A stretch of 38,297 nucleotides of DNA from Paracoccus sp. (in: a-proteobacteria) (GTDB taxonomy: Bacteria; Pseudomonadota; Alphaproteobacteria; Rhodobacterales; Rhodobacteraceae). A model generated the notes under the pieces. It had not been told where the DNA came from, ran no database searches, and worked only from the letters and a program-made list of their open reading frames with translations. The translations under genes were made by a program, and so were the position numbers. This document shows, piece after piece, positions 8,774 through 16,734 of this stretch; position 1 is the first letter of the stretch, and every line of letters begins with the position of its first letter. The stretch is taken from NCBI RefSeq assembly GCF_030604785.1, contig NZ_JAUVVF010000035.1, forward strand, positions 1 through 38,297, written 5' to 3'.

Positions 8774-9369
8774 GCAAAAGCCCCCAGATCGCCTGCTTCC
8801 AGAGGGCGCATTCCCGCCAGATCGTCCGCGCCGAGCGCCGCCAGCATCTCGGCCACGCTGCGCCCGGTCAGCGGATGGCGCCAGCCGGGCGCGATCTCGG
8901 CCAGCGGCGCCAGCACGAAGCCGCGATCCTGCATCCTGGGATGCGGCAGGATCAGCCGGTCCGGCGCGACGCGGCCCTGATCCTGCGGCGCAAGCCCGAT
9001 CCAGTGACGCAGCGTCGTCTCGTCGGGCAGGATCTGCCCGTCCAGCGCGATCAGGTCCAGATCCAGCACCCGCGCCGACCATCGCCCGGTCGAGCGGTCA
9101 CGCCCGGCCTCCGCCTCGATCGCATGCAGCCGCGCCAGCAGCGCATCGGCCGGCAGGCTGGTGCGGATCAGTGCCGCCGCATTGGCGAAATCCGGGCCCG
9201 AGCCGGGCGGATAGGCGGGTGTCCGCCAGAAGCGGCTGAGCGCCGTGATTGAAATCTCGGGTTCCGCATGCAGAATGCCCACGGTTTCGTGCAGCGTGTC
9301 CACCGGACCCTGCGCGGATGCGGGGAGGTTCGCGCCCAGAGCGACTATACCAGAAGACAGGTTAACCAT
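8770..9369 (-). CDS. folK: 2-amino-4-hydroxy-6-hydroxymethyldihydropteridine diphosphokinase
   Basis: FolK transfers pyrophosphate from ATP to 6-hydroxymethyl-7,8-dihydropterin in folate synthesis (cytosol). The 199-residue protein has the N-terminal IVALGANLP segment, the central RFWRTPAYPP and FANAAALIRT motifs, the catalytic DLDLIALDG loop with its Asp residues and the HPRMQDRGFVLAPLAEIAPG signature. It is slightly longer than the E. coli enzyme. A clear Shine-Dalgarno (GGAAGGAGAG) sits directly before the chosen ATG. It is transcribed divergently from the NYN-domain gene. Confidence 0.94.
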   Translation of the reverse strand: MVNLSSGIVALGANLPASAQGPVDTLHETVGILHAEPEISITALSRFWRTPAYPPGSGPDFANAAALIRTSLPADALLARLHAIEAEAGRDRSTGRWSARVLDLDLIALDGQILPDETTLRHWIGLAPQDQGRVAPDRLILPHPRMQDRGFVLAPLAEIAPGWRHPLTGRSVAEMLAALGADDLAGMRPLEAGDLGAFA

Positions 9370-9475
9370 TCTCTCCTTCCCGTCCTACAAACCGTGGCCG
9401 GGGCATTCGGTCGGGCCCCTCACCCCGACCGCCCCAGGGCTGCCCAACATCAAGGCTTATTGAAGGCAACACCGC

Positions 9476-10027
9476 ATGTTCTACAAGGATGACCGCCTGG
9501 CGATCTTCATAGATGGGGCAAACCTCTATGCTGCGTCCAAGGCACTTGGCTTTGATATTGATTACAAGCTCTTGCGACAAGAGTTCGACCGCCGCGGCAA
9601 GCTCATGCGCGCCTATTACTACACGGCGCTGGTGGATGGCGAGGATTATTCCCCCATCCGGCCGCTGGTCGACTGGCTGCACTACAACGGCTATTGCGTC
9701 GTCACCAAGCCGGCCCGCGAATACACGGACGCGCTTGGCCGCCGCAAGGTCAAGGGGAACATGGATATCGAACTGGCCGTGACCGCCATGGAACTGGCGC
9801 CGCGGCTGGATCATGTCGTGCTGTTTTCCGGCGACGGCGACTTCCGGCCGCTGGTCGAGGCGCTGCAGCGCCAGGGCGTGCGGGTCTCGGTCTGCTCGAC
9901 CATCCGCAGCCAGCCGCCGATGATCGCTGACGATCTGCGCCGCCAGGCCGACAACTTCATCGAACTGGACGCGCTGCGCGAGATCATCGGCCGCCCCCCG
10001 CGCGAGACTGCGACGCAAGAGGGCTGA
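9476..10027 (+). CDS. NYN domain (LabA/PIN-like) protein
   Basis: The 183-residue protein belongs to the NYN family of PIN-like predicted metal-dependent ribonucleases (LabA/DUF88 type). The acidic active-site residues are in FIDGANLY near residue 12, GNMDIELAV near residue 95 and FSGDGDFRPLVEAL near residue 118, the last being the most diagnostic motif. No extra RNA-binding domain follows. The gene is monocistronic. It ends about 7 bases before a strong inverted repeat that can act as terminator. RNA substrate is unknown; nuclease activity is inferred from the fold only. Confidence 0.88.
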   Translation: MFYKDDRLAIFIDGANLYAASKALGFDIDYKLLRQEFDRRGKLMRAYYYTALVDGEDYSPIRPLVDWLHYNGYCVVTKPAREYTDALGRRKVKGNMDIELAVTAMELAPRLDHVVLFSGDGDFRPLVEALQRQGVRVSVCSTIRSQPPMIADDLRRQADNFIELDALREIIGRPPRETATQEG

Positions 10028-10034
10028 AACAGGG

Positions 10035-10064
10035 CCGCCGCCCCCCGGACAGGAGGGGCGGCGG
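10035..10064. terminator. Inverted repeat between the NYN gene and tRNA-Leu
   Basis: A perfect 10-bp stem (CCGCCGCCCC at 10035-10044, GGGGCGGCGG at 10055-10064) with a 10-base loop lies between two genes that converge on it. On the minus strand it is followed by CCTGTTTCAG, so it probably terminates the tRNA transcript. It may also act on the plus-strand gene. The T-tract is weak. Confidence 0.6.
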
Positions 10065-10068
10065 ATCA

Positions 10069-10381
10069 TGGTGCGGACGGCGGGGCTCGAACCCGCACTT
10101 CCTTGCGGAAAACAGATTTTCGTACCACTTCGGCTTTCGCCGCCGGGCGCAGATGCGGCCCGTTCGTGGTCTGGACTATCCCTTCGCCATGGCCCCGGGG
10201 CTTTAGGCGCCGCCCGTCTAGTCTCTACACCTTCCCCATTTCCGGGGCTTGGCTCGGGATCGGCACGGGCGCGAGCGCCCAGAGCTTTCCCCGAATTTGA
10301 GCGGTTCTGCACCGGGGGTTTCCCCGACCGGGCACTCCAATCGTCAAAGTCTGCTGCGTCTACCGGTTTCGCCACGTCCGC
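10069..10381 (-). tRNA. trnL(UAA): tRNA-Leu(UAA) interrupted by a group I intron
   Basis: Read on the minus strand, the 5' exon (10381-10347, 35 nt) and 3' exon (10120-10069, 52 nt) join into a class II tRNA of 87 nt with encoded CCA. Visible elements are: acceptor GCGGACG/CGTCCGC, D-stem GCG/CGC with GG in the loop, anticodon stem GCAGA/TCTGT (one G-U pair), loop C-U-UAA-A-A, long variable arm TTCC-GCAA-GGAA, and T-arm GCGGG-TTCGAGC-CCCGC. The anticodon is UAA, reading UUA codons. The interruption falls exactly between U34 and A35, the same site as the cyanobacterial and plastid trnL intron. tRNA finders often miss or mis-bound such split genes. The arginase gene ends 75 bases upstream on the same strand. 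Confidence 0.93.
10121..10346 (-). ncRNA. Group I (IC3-like) self-splicing intron in tRNA-Leu(UAA)
   Basis: The 226-nt intron starts after U34 and ends in the conserved terminal G. Core elements in order on the minus strand: P1, exon ACUU with internal guide GAGU and a U-G pair at the splice site; P2 around CGGGGAAACCCCCG; P3 CCGCUC/GGGCGG; P4 UCGGGG/UCCCGA; P6 GCCCC/GGGG; P7 GACUA/UAGUC; P8 CGCC/GGCG; P9 CCAC/GUGG. The conserved joining segments CAAATTCGGGGAAAGC (P), ATCCCGAGCCAAGC (Q), GTGTAGAGACTAGACGG (R) and GGGATAGTCCAGACC (S) are all present. It encodes no homing endonuclease. Self-splicing is inferred from the complete core. Confidence 0.92.
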
Positions 10382-10456
10382 ATCGCCTGCCTCATGCCAC
10401 AGACGGGCGGGCGATGCGACAGGAATTTGGCGATCCGGGGCAAGGGCTTGGCGGCC

Positions 10457-11380
10457 TCAGCCGAAGCTGCGTGTCGGGCGGTCAAAGACCTTGCGCCCCA
10501 TCAGGCTGCCGACCAGATCGACCATCAGCTTGGCGGTGCGGCCACGCTCGTCCAGAAAGGGGTTCAGCTCGACCAAATCCAGCGAGGTTACCAGCCCGGA
10601 TTCGTGCAGCAATTCCATGACCAGATGCGCCTCGCGGAAGGTGGCGCCGCCGGGCACCGTGGTACCCACCGCAGGCGCAATCGAGGGGTCCAGGAAATCC
10701 ACGTCCAGGCTGACATGCAAGAGCCCGCCCGCCGCGTTCACCCGGTCCAGAAAGGCCCGCAGCGGTGCGGTGATGCCGTGCTCGTCCAGGACGCGCATGT
10801 CGTTCACGGTGATCTCGGTCGGCTGCATCGCGGCCAGCTCGGCCGGGTCCACGCTGCGGATGCCGAACATGCAGATGTTCTCGCCCGGAATGGGGGCGGG
10901 GAAGGGCGGAAAGGGCGCAAAGCCCGGCAGCCCGCTGGCATAGGCCATCGGCGTTCCATGCAGATTGCCCGAGGTCGTCGTTTCGACCGTGTGGAAATCG
11001 CTGTGCGCGTCCAGCCAGATCACAAAAAGCGGCCTGTCGGCGCGCGCGGCGTGCCGGGCGACCCCGGTCAGGGTTCCCATGGCCAGCGCATGATCGCCGC
11101 CCATGATGACCGGCATGCCCGTGGCCATCGCATCCTCGGTCGCGCGGGCCAGCGCCTCGGTCCAGGCGATCATCTCGGGCAGGTGATGGACGGCGGGATT
11201 GGCGCAGGTCTCGGTGCCCACGGGGCCGGGCACGACGTCGCCGCGATCCTCGACCTGATGGCCAAGCGCGGACAGGGTTCCGGCAAGGCCCGCCACGCGA
11301 TAGGCGGCGGGCCCCATGAGGCAGCCGGGGCGGCGCTGGCCTTCATCGACGGGGGCGCCGATCAGGATGCAATGGGTCAT
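10457..11380 (-). CDS. rocF: Arginase
   Basis: Arginase hydrolyses L-arginine to ornithine and urea with a binuclear manganese centre. The 307-residue protein has all metal ligands of the ureohydrolase fold: His97 in GGDHA, the DAHSD cluster at 124-128, and Asp226/Asp228 in SLDVDFLDP. The substrate-loop SGNLHGTP (His141) and Glu271 in the C-terminal half are typical of true arginase rather than agmatinase. The gene is not adjacent to an arginine transporter or ornithine cyclodeaminase, so its induction cannot be read from context. It lies upstream of the split tRNA gene on the same strand. Arginine synthesis genes argD-argF lie about 8 kb away. Confidence 0.93.
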   Translation of the reverse strand: MTHCILIGAPVDEGQRRPGCLMGPAAYRVAGLAGTLSALGHQVEDRGDVVPGPVGTETCANPAVHHLPEMIAWTEALARATEDAMATGMPVIMGGDHALAMGTLTGVARHAARADRPLFVIWLDAHSDFHTVETTTSGNLHGTPMAYASGLPGFAPFPPFPAPIPGENICMFGIRSVDPAELAAMQPTEITVNDMRVLDEHGITAPLRAFLDRVNAAGGLLHVSLDVDFLDPSIAPAVGTTVPGGATFREAHLVMELLHESGLVTSLDLVELNPFLDERGRTAKLMVDLVGSLMGRKVFDRPTRSFG

Positions 11381-11416
11381 CCGGGTCTCCTTTATGATTG
11401 GCCCGGATGAAAGCGG

Positions 11417-11443
11417 CCCGGCGGCGGAATGTCCACCGCCGGG
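11417..11443 (-). terminator. Hairpin downstream of the TonB-dependent receptor
   Basis: CCCGGCGG (11417-11424) pairs with CCGCCGGG (11436-11443). Inside, after one mismatch, GGA pairs with TCC around an ATG loop. On the minus strand it is followed by GCCGCTTTCATCC, a short T-tract. It lies within 10 bases after the receptor stop, so termination there is plausible. Confidence 0.55.
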
Positions 11444-11450
11444 GATGGGG

Positions 11451-13538
11451 TCAGAACTCGGTCGTCAGGCCCAGCCACAGGCGGCGGCCTTCGCCGACCG
11501 TGTTGTTCGTCGCCATGTCGATGTCGCGGTCCAGCAGGTTGTAGACCGCCGCATTGACCGTCGCGCGATCCGACAGGCGGTAATTCGCGCCCAGATCCAC
11601 CGTCAGGTAGGACCCGTATTCATAGGCAATGACATCCCCGGCCTCGTTCGTGGCATAGGGCCGGCCATTGGTGCCGATCCGCGCCCCCGCAGCGATTTCG
11701 CGGCCGTGGTAATTTGCGGCGCCCCACAGGTCCAGCCCGGTGACGGGCGTCTGCCAATCCACCGTGACGCTGGCCGAATGGCGCGGCGTGCGCGCCAGCG
11801 GCAGGCCTGCAAAGGCACCCGTGCGCTGTTCGGAATCGACCAGGCTGTAGGAGGCCCGCAGCGTCACATCCGCCGAGGCGTTCCAGTCGGCCGTCAGTTC
11901 CACGCCCTGCAGCCGCGCCTCGCCCACATTGAACCATTCCCACCGGTTGTAGCCTTGACCGCCCACCGTGATGCGCTGGCCGGTATTGGTGCTTTCGATC
12001 TTGTTCTCGAAATCGGTGCGGAAGACCGTGGCGCCGAGGCTGAAGCCTTGGCCCTGATACAGCGCCGCCAGCTCGAAATTCGTGCTTTTCTCGGGGTCGA
12101 GATCGGGGTTCGAGACGATCACCCCCGCGCCGCGCTGCGTGGTATAGAAATAGCCCGGCACGATCGAACGCACGTCCGGCGCCCGGAACCCGGTCGAGAC
12201 GCCGCCTTTCAGCACCAGATCCGGCGTCGCGTTCCAGACCCCGTAGAGGCGCGGCGTGACATGGGTGCCGAATTCCTTGTGGCGGTTCAAACGCGCGCCA
12301 AGCGTCAGGGCAAAGTCGTCGTTGGGCTTCCATTCGTCCTCGGCAAAGATCGCCCATTGCGAGGTGGCAAAGCGATAGGTCACGCCATCGCCAAGGCCGG
12401 GATTCTGGTCACGCACCTCGGCCCTGTCGTGCTGGGCGCCCAGGGTCAGCATGTGGCGGCCCTGCCATTCCAGCGGCGTGGTCAGCTTGGCATCGGCGAC
12501 GGTGTTCGTGACCTTGGGCGCGCGCGTGGCAGGCGACAGGCCCACCGCGCCATTGCCCGACGAGGTCACGCGCTGCCCCGTCTCGCGCTGGACCGAAGCC
12601 TCAAGCCGCGTCTCGCCCATCCGGCCCGCATAGCTCAGCCGGGCATGGTCGCGCTTGTTCTCCTGCAGGCTGTCATTCTGGCGAGTGCCCTGGAAATCGG
12701 TCTCGGGGATGGTGCGGCCGACACGGCCCAGATCCTCGATCCGGCTGCGCCCGCCCTGCAGGCTGATCTCGTGATCCGTGGCGGGGGTCCAACTCACCCG
12801 GGCGGACAGGTCGGTCAGGTCGCGGTCGCGCAGGCCGTCGATCACGCGCGCCTCGCTGCGGTCCAGCTTGCGGCCCCAGATCTGCAGGCCCAAGCGGTCA
12901 GCGATGACCGGGCCGTTGGCATAGAAGGACAGCTGCCGGCTTGAACCGTCCTCGTCGCGTCTTGGGATCGTGGTCTCGGCCGTGACCGACCCGCCCCACC
13001 GATCCGCCACGGGCTTGGTGATGATGTTGATCACGCCGCCCATCGCGTCAGAGCCGTATAGCGACGACATCGGGCCGCGCACGATCTCGATCCGCTCGAT
13101 GGCGGCGACGGGGGGGATGAAGCTCTGCTCGATCCCCGCGCTGCCATTGGTGCGGCTTTCGCGGGTGGATTGGCGTTTTCCGTCCACCAGGATCAGCGTG
13201 TATTGCCCGCCAAGGCCCCTGATGGTGATGTCCTGCTCGTTGGCGATGCCGGTCGCGGCGACGCCCTGCACGCCGCGCAGCGCGTCGGTCAGGCTGGTGA
13301 TGTTGCGGCGCTGCAATTCGGCGCCCGGAATCACGGTGATGCTGGCCGGCGCGTCGGCGACGTTCTGTTCAAAGCCCGAGGCGGTGATGACGATCTCGTC
13401 CAGCAGGATGGGCGCGCCGTCCTGCGCCGCGCTCGGGGCGGGTGCCAGCGCGACAGAGGCGGCAAGGGTGGCACGGACGAGGGCGGGGCAAGAGGCCATG
13501 CGCCGCGAAGGCGCGGCCGCGGCATGGGAAAGAGGCAT
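11451..13538 (-). CDS. TonB-dependent outer membrane receptor (catecholate siderophore/CirA-like)
   Basis: This is an outer-membrane beta-barrel importer energised by TonB-ExbBD. The 695-residue precursor has a signal peptide (cleavage probably after SAAQ near residue 39), a TonB box-like DEIVITA, a plug domain (SITVIPGAELQRRN, ALRGVQGV, IRGLGGQYTLILVDGKR, EIVRGPMSSLYGSDAMGGVINIIT) and a 22-strand-type barrel ending in a C-terminal Phe (GLTTEF). The NPDLDPEKSTNFELA motif is shared with FepA/CirA-type ferric siderophore receptors. No siderophore or ABC importer genes are nearby, so the ligand is open; heme or cobalamin are alternatives. No B12 box was found upstream, although the leader contains inverted repeats. 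Confidence 0.9.
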   Translation of the reverse strand: MPLSHAAAAPSRRMASCPALVRATLAASVALAPAPSAAQDGAPILLDEIVITASGFEQNVADAPASITVIPGAELQRRNITSLTDALRGVQGVAATGIANEQDITIRGLGGQYTLILVDGKRQSTRESRTNGSAGIEQSFIPPVAAIERIEIVRGPMSSLYGSDAMGGVINIITKPVADRWGGSVTAETTIPRRDEDGSSRQLSFYANGPVIADRLGLQIWGRKLDRSEARVIDGLRDRDLTDLSARVSWTPATDHEISLQGGRSRIEDLGRVGRTIPETDFQGTRQNDSLQENKRDHARLSYAGRMGETRLEASVQRETGQRVTSSGNGAVGLSPATRAPKVTNTVADAKLTTPLEWQGRHMLTLGAQHDRAEVRDQNPGLGDGVTYRFATSQWAIFAEDEWKPNDDFALTLGARLNRHKEFGTHVTPRLYGVWNATPDLVLKGGVSTGFRAPDVRSIVPGYFYTTQRGAGVIVSNPDLDPEKSTNFELAALYQGQGFSLGATVFRTDFENKIESTNTGQRITVGGQGYNRWEWFNVGEARLQGVELTADWNASADVTLRASYSLVDSEQRTGAFAGLPLARTPRHSASVTVDWQTPVTGLDLWGAANYHGREIAAGARIGTNGRPYATNEAGDVIAYEYGSYLTVDLGANYRLSDRATVNAAVYNLLDRDIDMATNNTVGEGRRLWLGLTTEF

Positions 13539-13573
13539 GCGAGAGGCTCCGGTGATGCGGGATGTGCATGCCT

Positions 13574-13680
13574 GGGGGCAGGGGCCAAGGGAACGGGCCG
13601 CTTACCTGGGTAACGGGGTCGGGATTAAGCCTGCCCCCTTGCGGTCACAACCGGCGCGGCGAAGGGCTGCGGCCGGTTGT
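13574..13680 (-). promoter_or_regulatory. Structured leader region upstream of the TonB-dependent receptor
   Basis: On the receptor's coding strand three inverted repeats precede the ATG. ACAACCGG (13680-13673) pairs with CCGGTTGT (13654-13647), with an inner CGC/GCG. A long-range 9-bp pair, GGGGGCAGG (13638-13630) with CCTGCCCCC (13582-13574), encloses TTACC-CA-GGTAA (about 13604-13615). These could be RNA structure, an operator, or both. No known riboswitch consensus was recognised. Confidence 0.35.
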
Positions 13681-13719
13681 TGCCCAAAGGTCACGCTTTC
13701 TTGGCCGGCCCAGGGGGGT

Positions 13720-13742
13720 GCGGGGGGCAGGATGCCCCCCGC
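13720..13742 (-). terminator. GC-rich hairpin downstream of metG
   Basis: A perfect 9-bp stem (GCGGGGGGC / GCCCCCCGC) with loop AGGAT lies about 40 bases beyond the metG stop. No T-tract follows, so it may be a repeat element of the same style as that at 5485-5501 rather than a strong intrinsic terminator. Confidence 0.45.
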
Positions 13743-13780
13743 CCGGTCGCGGGTCGCAAGGAGCGCAGGACTGACGGTTC

Positions 13781-15499
13781 TCAGCTCCGCAGGCCCTTGA
13801 AGCGTTCGGCCCAGGCCTCGCGGTCCTCGTCGCTGATCTTGGCGAACAGCAGGTCGGGCACTGTGAAGGCATGGCCGGGGCGCAGCGCGGACAGCGCCTC
13901 GGTCAGGTCGCCAGGCCAGGCGGCATCGATCGTGCCCATCGCCTCGAGCAGCCGGGCCGAGGCGAAGGGGATGAAGGGCGCCGACAGAACCGCATAGAGC
14001 CGGATCAGGTTCAGCCCCATCCGGACCTGCATCGCGGCCTTCTCGGGATCGGTCTTGAACACCGTCCAGGGTGCGGCGGATTGCAGGTATTCGTTGCCCA
14101 GAACCCAGATCGCGCGCAGTTCGGATGCGGCCTTGCGGACCTCCATCGCCTGCATGTTGGCGTCATAGGCGGCCAGGCGCGCCGTCAGGGCGGCGATCAG
14201 GGCGGCCTCGTCAGCGCCGTAGGCCGGGCCTTCGGGCACGGTCTCGCCGAATTTCGAGCGGCAGAACTTGGTGATGCGGCTGACGAAATTGCCCAGGACG
14301 TCGGCCAGATCCTTGTTCACCGATTGCTGGAAATTCTCCCAGGTGAACTCGCTGTCGCCGCTTTCGGGGGCGTGGGACAGCAGCCACCAGCGCCAGTAAT
14401 CCGCCGGCAGGATCTCCAGCGCGTGGTCCATGAAGACGCCGCGGCCCTGCGAGGTGCTGAACTGCCCGCCGTCATAGGTCAGGTAGTTGAACGACTTGAT
14501 GTAATCGACCATCTTCCACGGCTCGCCCGATCCGATCAGCGTGGCGGGGAAGCTAAGCGTATGGAAAGGCACGTTATCCTTGCCCATGAACTGGGTGTAG
14601 GTCACGTCCTCGGCGCCCTCGTCCAGGCGCCACCAGCGGCGCCAGCCTTCCTCGCCTGCGCCTGTCGCGTCGGCCCATTCGGCGGTCGCGCCGATATATT
14701 CGATGGGCGCGTCGAACCAGACGTAGAAGACCTTGCCCTCCATGCCCGGCCAGTCCTGATCGCCGCGCTTCACGGGCACGCCCCAATCCAGATCGCGGGT
14801 GATGCCGCGATCCTGAAGCCCGTCGCCGTCGTTCAGCCATTTCTTCGCGATCGAGGTGGTCAGGATCGGCCAGTCGGTCTTGCCGTCGATCCAGGCCGCG
14901 ATCTCGGATTTCAGCGCCGACTGGCGCAGATAGAGGTGCTTGGTCTCGCGCACCTCGAGATCGGTCGAGCCGGAAATCGCGCTGCGGGGGTTGATCAGGT
15001 CGGTCGGGTCAAGCTGCTTGGTGCAGTTCTCGCACTGGTCGCCGCGGGCCTTGTCATAGCCGCAATTGGGGCAGGTCCCCTCGATGTAGCGGTCGGGCAG
15101 AAAGCGGTTGTCGGCATGCGAATAGACCTGCTTTTCAACAACTTCGCGGATATAGCCCTGATCGGCCAGACGGCCGGCGAAATGCTGGGTCAGGGCGCGG
15201 TTGCGGTCGCTGGACGAGCGGCCGTAATGGTCGAAGGACAGGCCGAACCCGGCGGCCAGCGCGCTTTGTTCGGCATGCATCCGGGCGCAGTAATCGGCCA
15301 CGGCCTCGCCGGTCTTGGCGGCGGCCAGTTCGGCCGGGGTGCCGTGTTCGTCGGTGGCGCAGATGAACATGACCTCGTGGCCGCGCGCGCGCAGGTAGCG
15401 GGCATAGAGATCCGCCGGAAGCTGGGAGCCGACGAGGTTCCCCAGATGCTTGATGCCGTTGATATAGGGCAGGGCAGAGGTGATCAGGTGGCGGGCCAT
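13781..15499 (-). CDS. metG: Methionyl-tRNA synthetase
   Basis: MetG charges initiator and elongator tRNA-Met with methionine in the cytosol. The 572-residue enzyme begins [20 protein letters not shown], with the HIGH-type class I motif as HLGN. A zinc-knuckle insertion [17 protein letters not shown] follows near residue 125. The KMSKS-equivalent appears as FSTSQGRG, a variant that lacks the canonical lysines. The C-terminal anticodon-binding helical domain ([18 protein letters not shown]) is complete and there is no C-terminal EMAP domain. The frame stays open far upstream, but the conserved N-terminus fixes the ATG at 15499. It is divergent from a membrane protein gene, with an unusual tandem repeat in the gap. 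Confidence 0.95.
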   Translation of the reverse strand: MARHLITSALPYINGIKHLGNLVGSQLPADLYARYLRARGHEVMFICATDEHGTPAELAAAKTGEAVADYCARMHAEQSALAAGFGLSFDHYGRSSSDRNRALTQHFAGRLADQGYIREVVEKQVYSHADNRFLPDRYIEGTCPNCGYDKARGDQCENCTKQLDPTDLINPRSAISGSTDLEVRETKHLYLRQSALKSEIAAWIDGKTDWPILTTSIAKKWLNDGDGLQDRGITRDLDWGVPVKRGDQDWPGMEGKVFYVWFDAPIEYIGATAEWADATGAGEEGWRRWWRLDEGAEDVTYTQFMGKDNVPFHTLSFPATLIGSGEPWKMVDYIKSFNYLTYDGGQFSTSQGRGVFMDHALEILPADYWRWWLLSHAPESGDSEFTWENFQQSVNKDLADVLGNFVSRITKFCRSKFGETVPEGPAYGADEAALIAALTARLAAYDANMQAMEVRKAASELRAIWVLGNEYLQSAAPWTVFKTDPEKAAMQVRMGLNLIRLYAVLSAPFIPFASARLLEAMGTIDAAWPGDLTEALSALRPGHAFTVPDLLFAKISDEDREAWAERFKGLRS

Positions 15500-15642
15500 G
15501 GCATGCGTCCTTTGGGGGTCGCGCTTCTCTAGCCCCGTTGCGCGGTGATGAAAAGTGCGGCGCGCGTTGCAGCGGCTGTGCGCGCAACGGCGGGGGCCGG
15601 GCAGGGCGAGAAAATCCCTTGTTTCTCGGGGAAAACCGGCCT

Positions 15643-15697
15643 CACCGGGGATGCACCGGCGCGGCGCCGGATGTGCACCGGTCGTGCACCGCTTGCG
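15643..15697. repeat. Degenerate 11-bp tandem array (five units) between metG and its divergent neighbour
   Basis: Five consecutive 11-base units start at 15643, 15654, 15665, 15676 and 15687: CACCGGGGATG, CACCGGCGCGG, CGCCGGATGTG, CACCGGTCGTG, CACCGCTTGCG. The consensus is CACCGG followed by five variable bases usually ending in TG. Eleven is not a multiple of three and the array is outside any gene, so coding constraint does not explain it. The spacing equals about one helical turn. An inverted copy of the core, CCGGTGCA, lies at 15746-15753. Confidence 0.6.
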
Positions 15698-15784
15698 CGC
15701 GTTGCGTGACGTTTTTGCGACAAGGGACTTGAGCGGAAACCGGGGCCGGTGCAGCGTGGCGAACCGATCACCGGAAGGCCCGCC

Positions 15785-16414
15785 ATGACACGATCCCCGC
15801 TTCCCGCCGCGACGCTGACGCTGGCCCTGCTGTTGCCGCTGGTCTGGCTGGCGCTGGGCGTGGCGCTGGGACAGGATGACCGCGCCCTGCATGGCGAGGG
15901 CGGGCCGGTCGAGCTGTTCTCGGCGCTGTATCTGCTGCTGGCGGGGGCGATGCTGCTGATCCTGCCGGACCGGGCCGCGCGCTGGCATCAGGTCGTGCTG
16001 CTGGCCGCCGCCGCCCTGCGCGAGATGGACTGGGACAAGCGCTTCACCGAGAACGGCATCCTGTCGCTGCGCCATTACACCGGAGAGGCGCCGCTGCCCG
16101 AAAAGATCATCGGCGCGCTGGTCGTGCTGATCGTGCTGGCGGCGGGGCTGCGGCTGCTGCGCCGCGACCTGTGGCCCTGGCTGGGCGGGTTGCGGCGCGG
16201 ATCGGGGGTGGCCTGGCTGTGGCTGGGGGCGGCCCTGCTGCTGGTTCTGGCCAAGGCCGGGGACGGGCTGGATCGCAAGCTGGCGCGCTGGAACATCACG
16301 CTGCGCGAGGGCGTGATGCCCGTCATCGCGCGGGGAGAGGAAGTGCTGGAATTGCTGGCGGCCGTCTTGATCCTGACGGCCGTCGCAATGGTCGTGGCCG
16401 CGCCGCGCCGCTAG
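15785..16414 (+). CDS. Uncharacterised multi-pass membrane protein
   Basis: I do not recognise a named family. The 209-residue protein has about five or six hydrophobic segments: [19 protein letters not shown] near residue 10, [18 protein letters not shown] near 45, [32 protein letters not shown], and a C-terminal [20 protein letters not shown]. Between them is a polar stretch [20 protein letters not shown] that looks conserved in character (acidic and aromatic residues next to membrane helices). The frame opens at a GTG 36 bases upstream, but the ATG at 15785, preceded by CGGAAGG, gives a cleaner N-terminal helix and is preferred. It is transcribed away from metG and stands alone. Confidence 0.75.
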   Translation: MTRSPLPAATLTLALLLPLVWLALGVALGQDDRALHGEGGPVELFSALYLLLAGAMLLILPDRAARWHQVVLLAAAALREMDWDKRFTENGILSLRHYTGEAPLPEKIIGALVVLIVLAAGLRLLRRDLWPWLGGLRRGSGVAWLWLGAALLLVLAKAGDGLDRKLARWNITLREGVMPVIARGEEVLELLAAVLILTAVAMVVAAPRR

Positions 16415-16418
16415 GGCG

Positions 16419-16613
16419 TCAGCAATCGCGGCTCTTGTCGATCATGCCGGGCTTGTCCGGATTTTCGCAAACGGCCGCGTCGGGCCGGTTGCCGCCGGGA
16501 ATGGCGGGCCGGGCATCCTTGGCGGCGTGATCGGGCGCTTCGGGGTGGCGTTCGGTCTGGGCCGAGGCGCGCACCTGCTGGGTCGGGGTCAGACGGGACG
16601 TGTCCTTGGTCAT
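16419..16613 (-). CDS. Small uncharacterised hydrophilic protein (64 aa)
   Basis: This is a short open frame with a strong Shine-Dalgarno (AGGAGG, 7 bases before the ATG at 16613), which is the main argument that it is real. The 64-residue product is charged and Pro-rich with no membrane segment ([19 protein letters not shown] at the N-terminus; Cys near residue 48 and at the last residue). No family recognised. It follows gcrA on the same strand after a hairpin and its stop lies 5 bases from the convergent membrane-protein gene. A longer frame upstream of this ATG is considered spurious. Confidence 0.65.
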   Translation of the reverse strand: MTKDTSRLTPTQQVRASAQTERHPEAPDHAAKDARPAIPGGNRPDAAVCENPDKPGMIDKSRDC

Positions 16614-16683
16614 TGCGTGGTCCTCCTGTCCGGGGTCAACCGGCGGGGCGCGGCGATGTTCCCGGCGGGGTGCCGACAGCAGA

Positions 16684-16708
16684 AGGGCCGCCCTTGCGGG
16701 GCGGCCCT
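16684..16708 (-). terminator. Hairpin downstream of gcrA
   Basis: A perfect 10-bp stem (AGGGCCGCCC / GGGCGGCCCT) with loop TTGCG lies about 27 bases after the gcrA stop. On the minus strand TTCTGCTGTC follows, a modest T-rich tail. It separates gcrA from the small downstream gene. Confidence 0.6.
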
Positions 16709-16734
16709 GTCTCATCCGGCAAGGAGGGCGCGGA

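Noticed and set aside
6126..9239. A very long plus-strand open frame opposite rsh, rpoZ and folK
   Set aside because: The minus strand here encodes three well-recognised proteins with intact motifs. The plus-strand translation is Arg/Asp/Gly/His-rich with no family signature, as expected from GC-rich third positions.
13540..13700. Cobalamin riboswitch upstream of the TonB-dependent receptor
   Set aside because: No B12 box (AGCCAGGAGACCTGCC-like) and no CCGCAACTGT-type core could be found on the minus strand; only generic inverted repeats remain.
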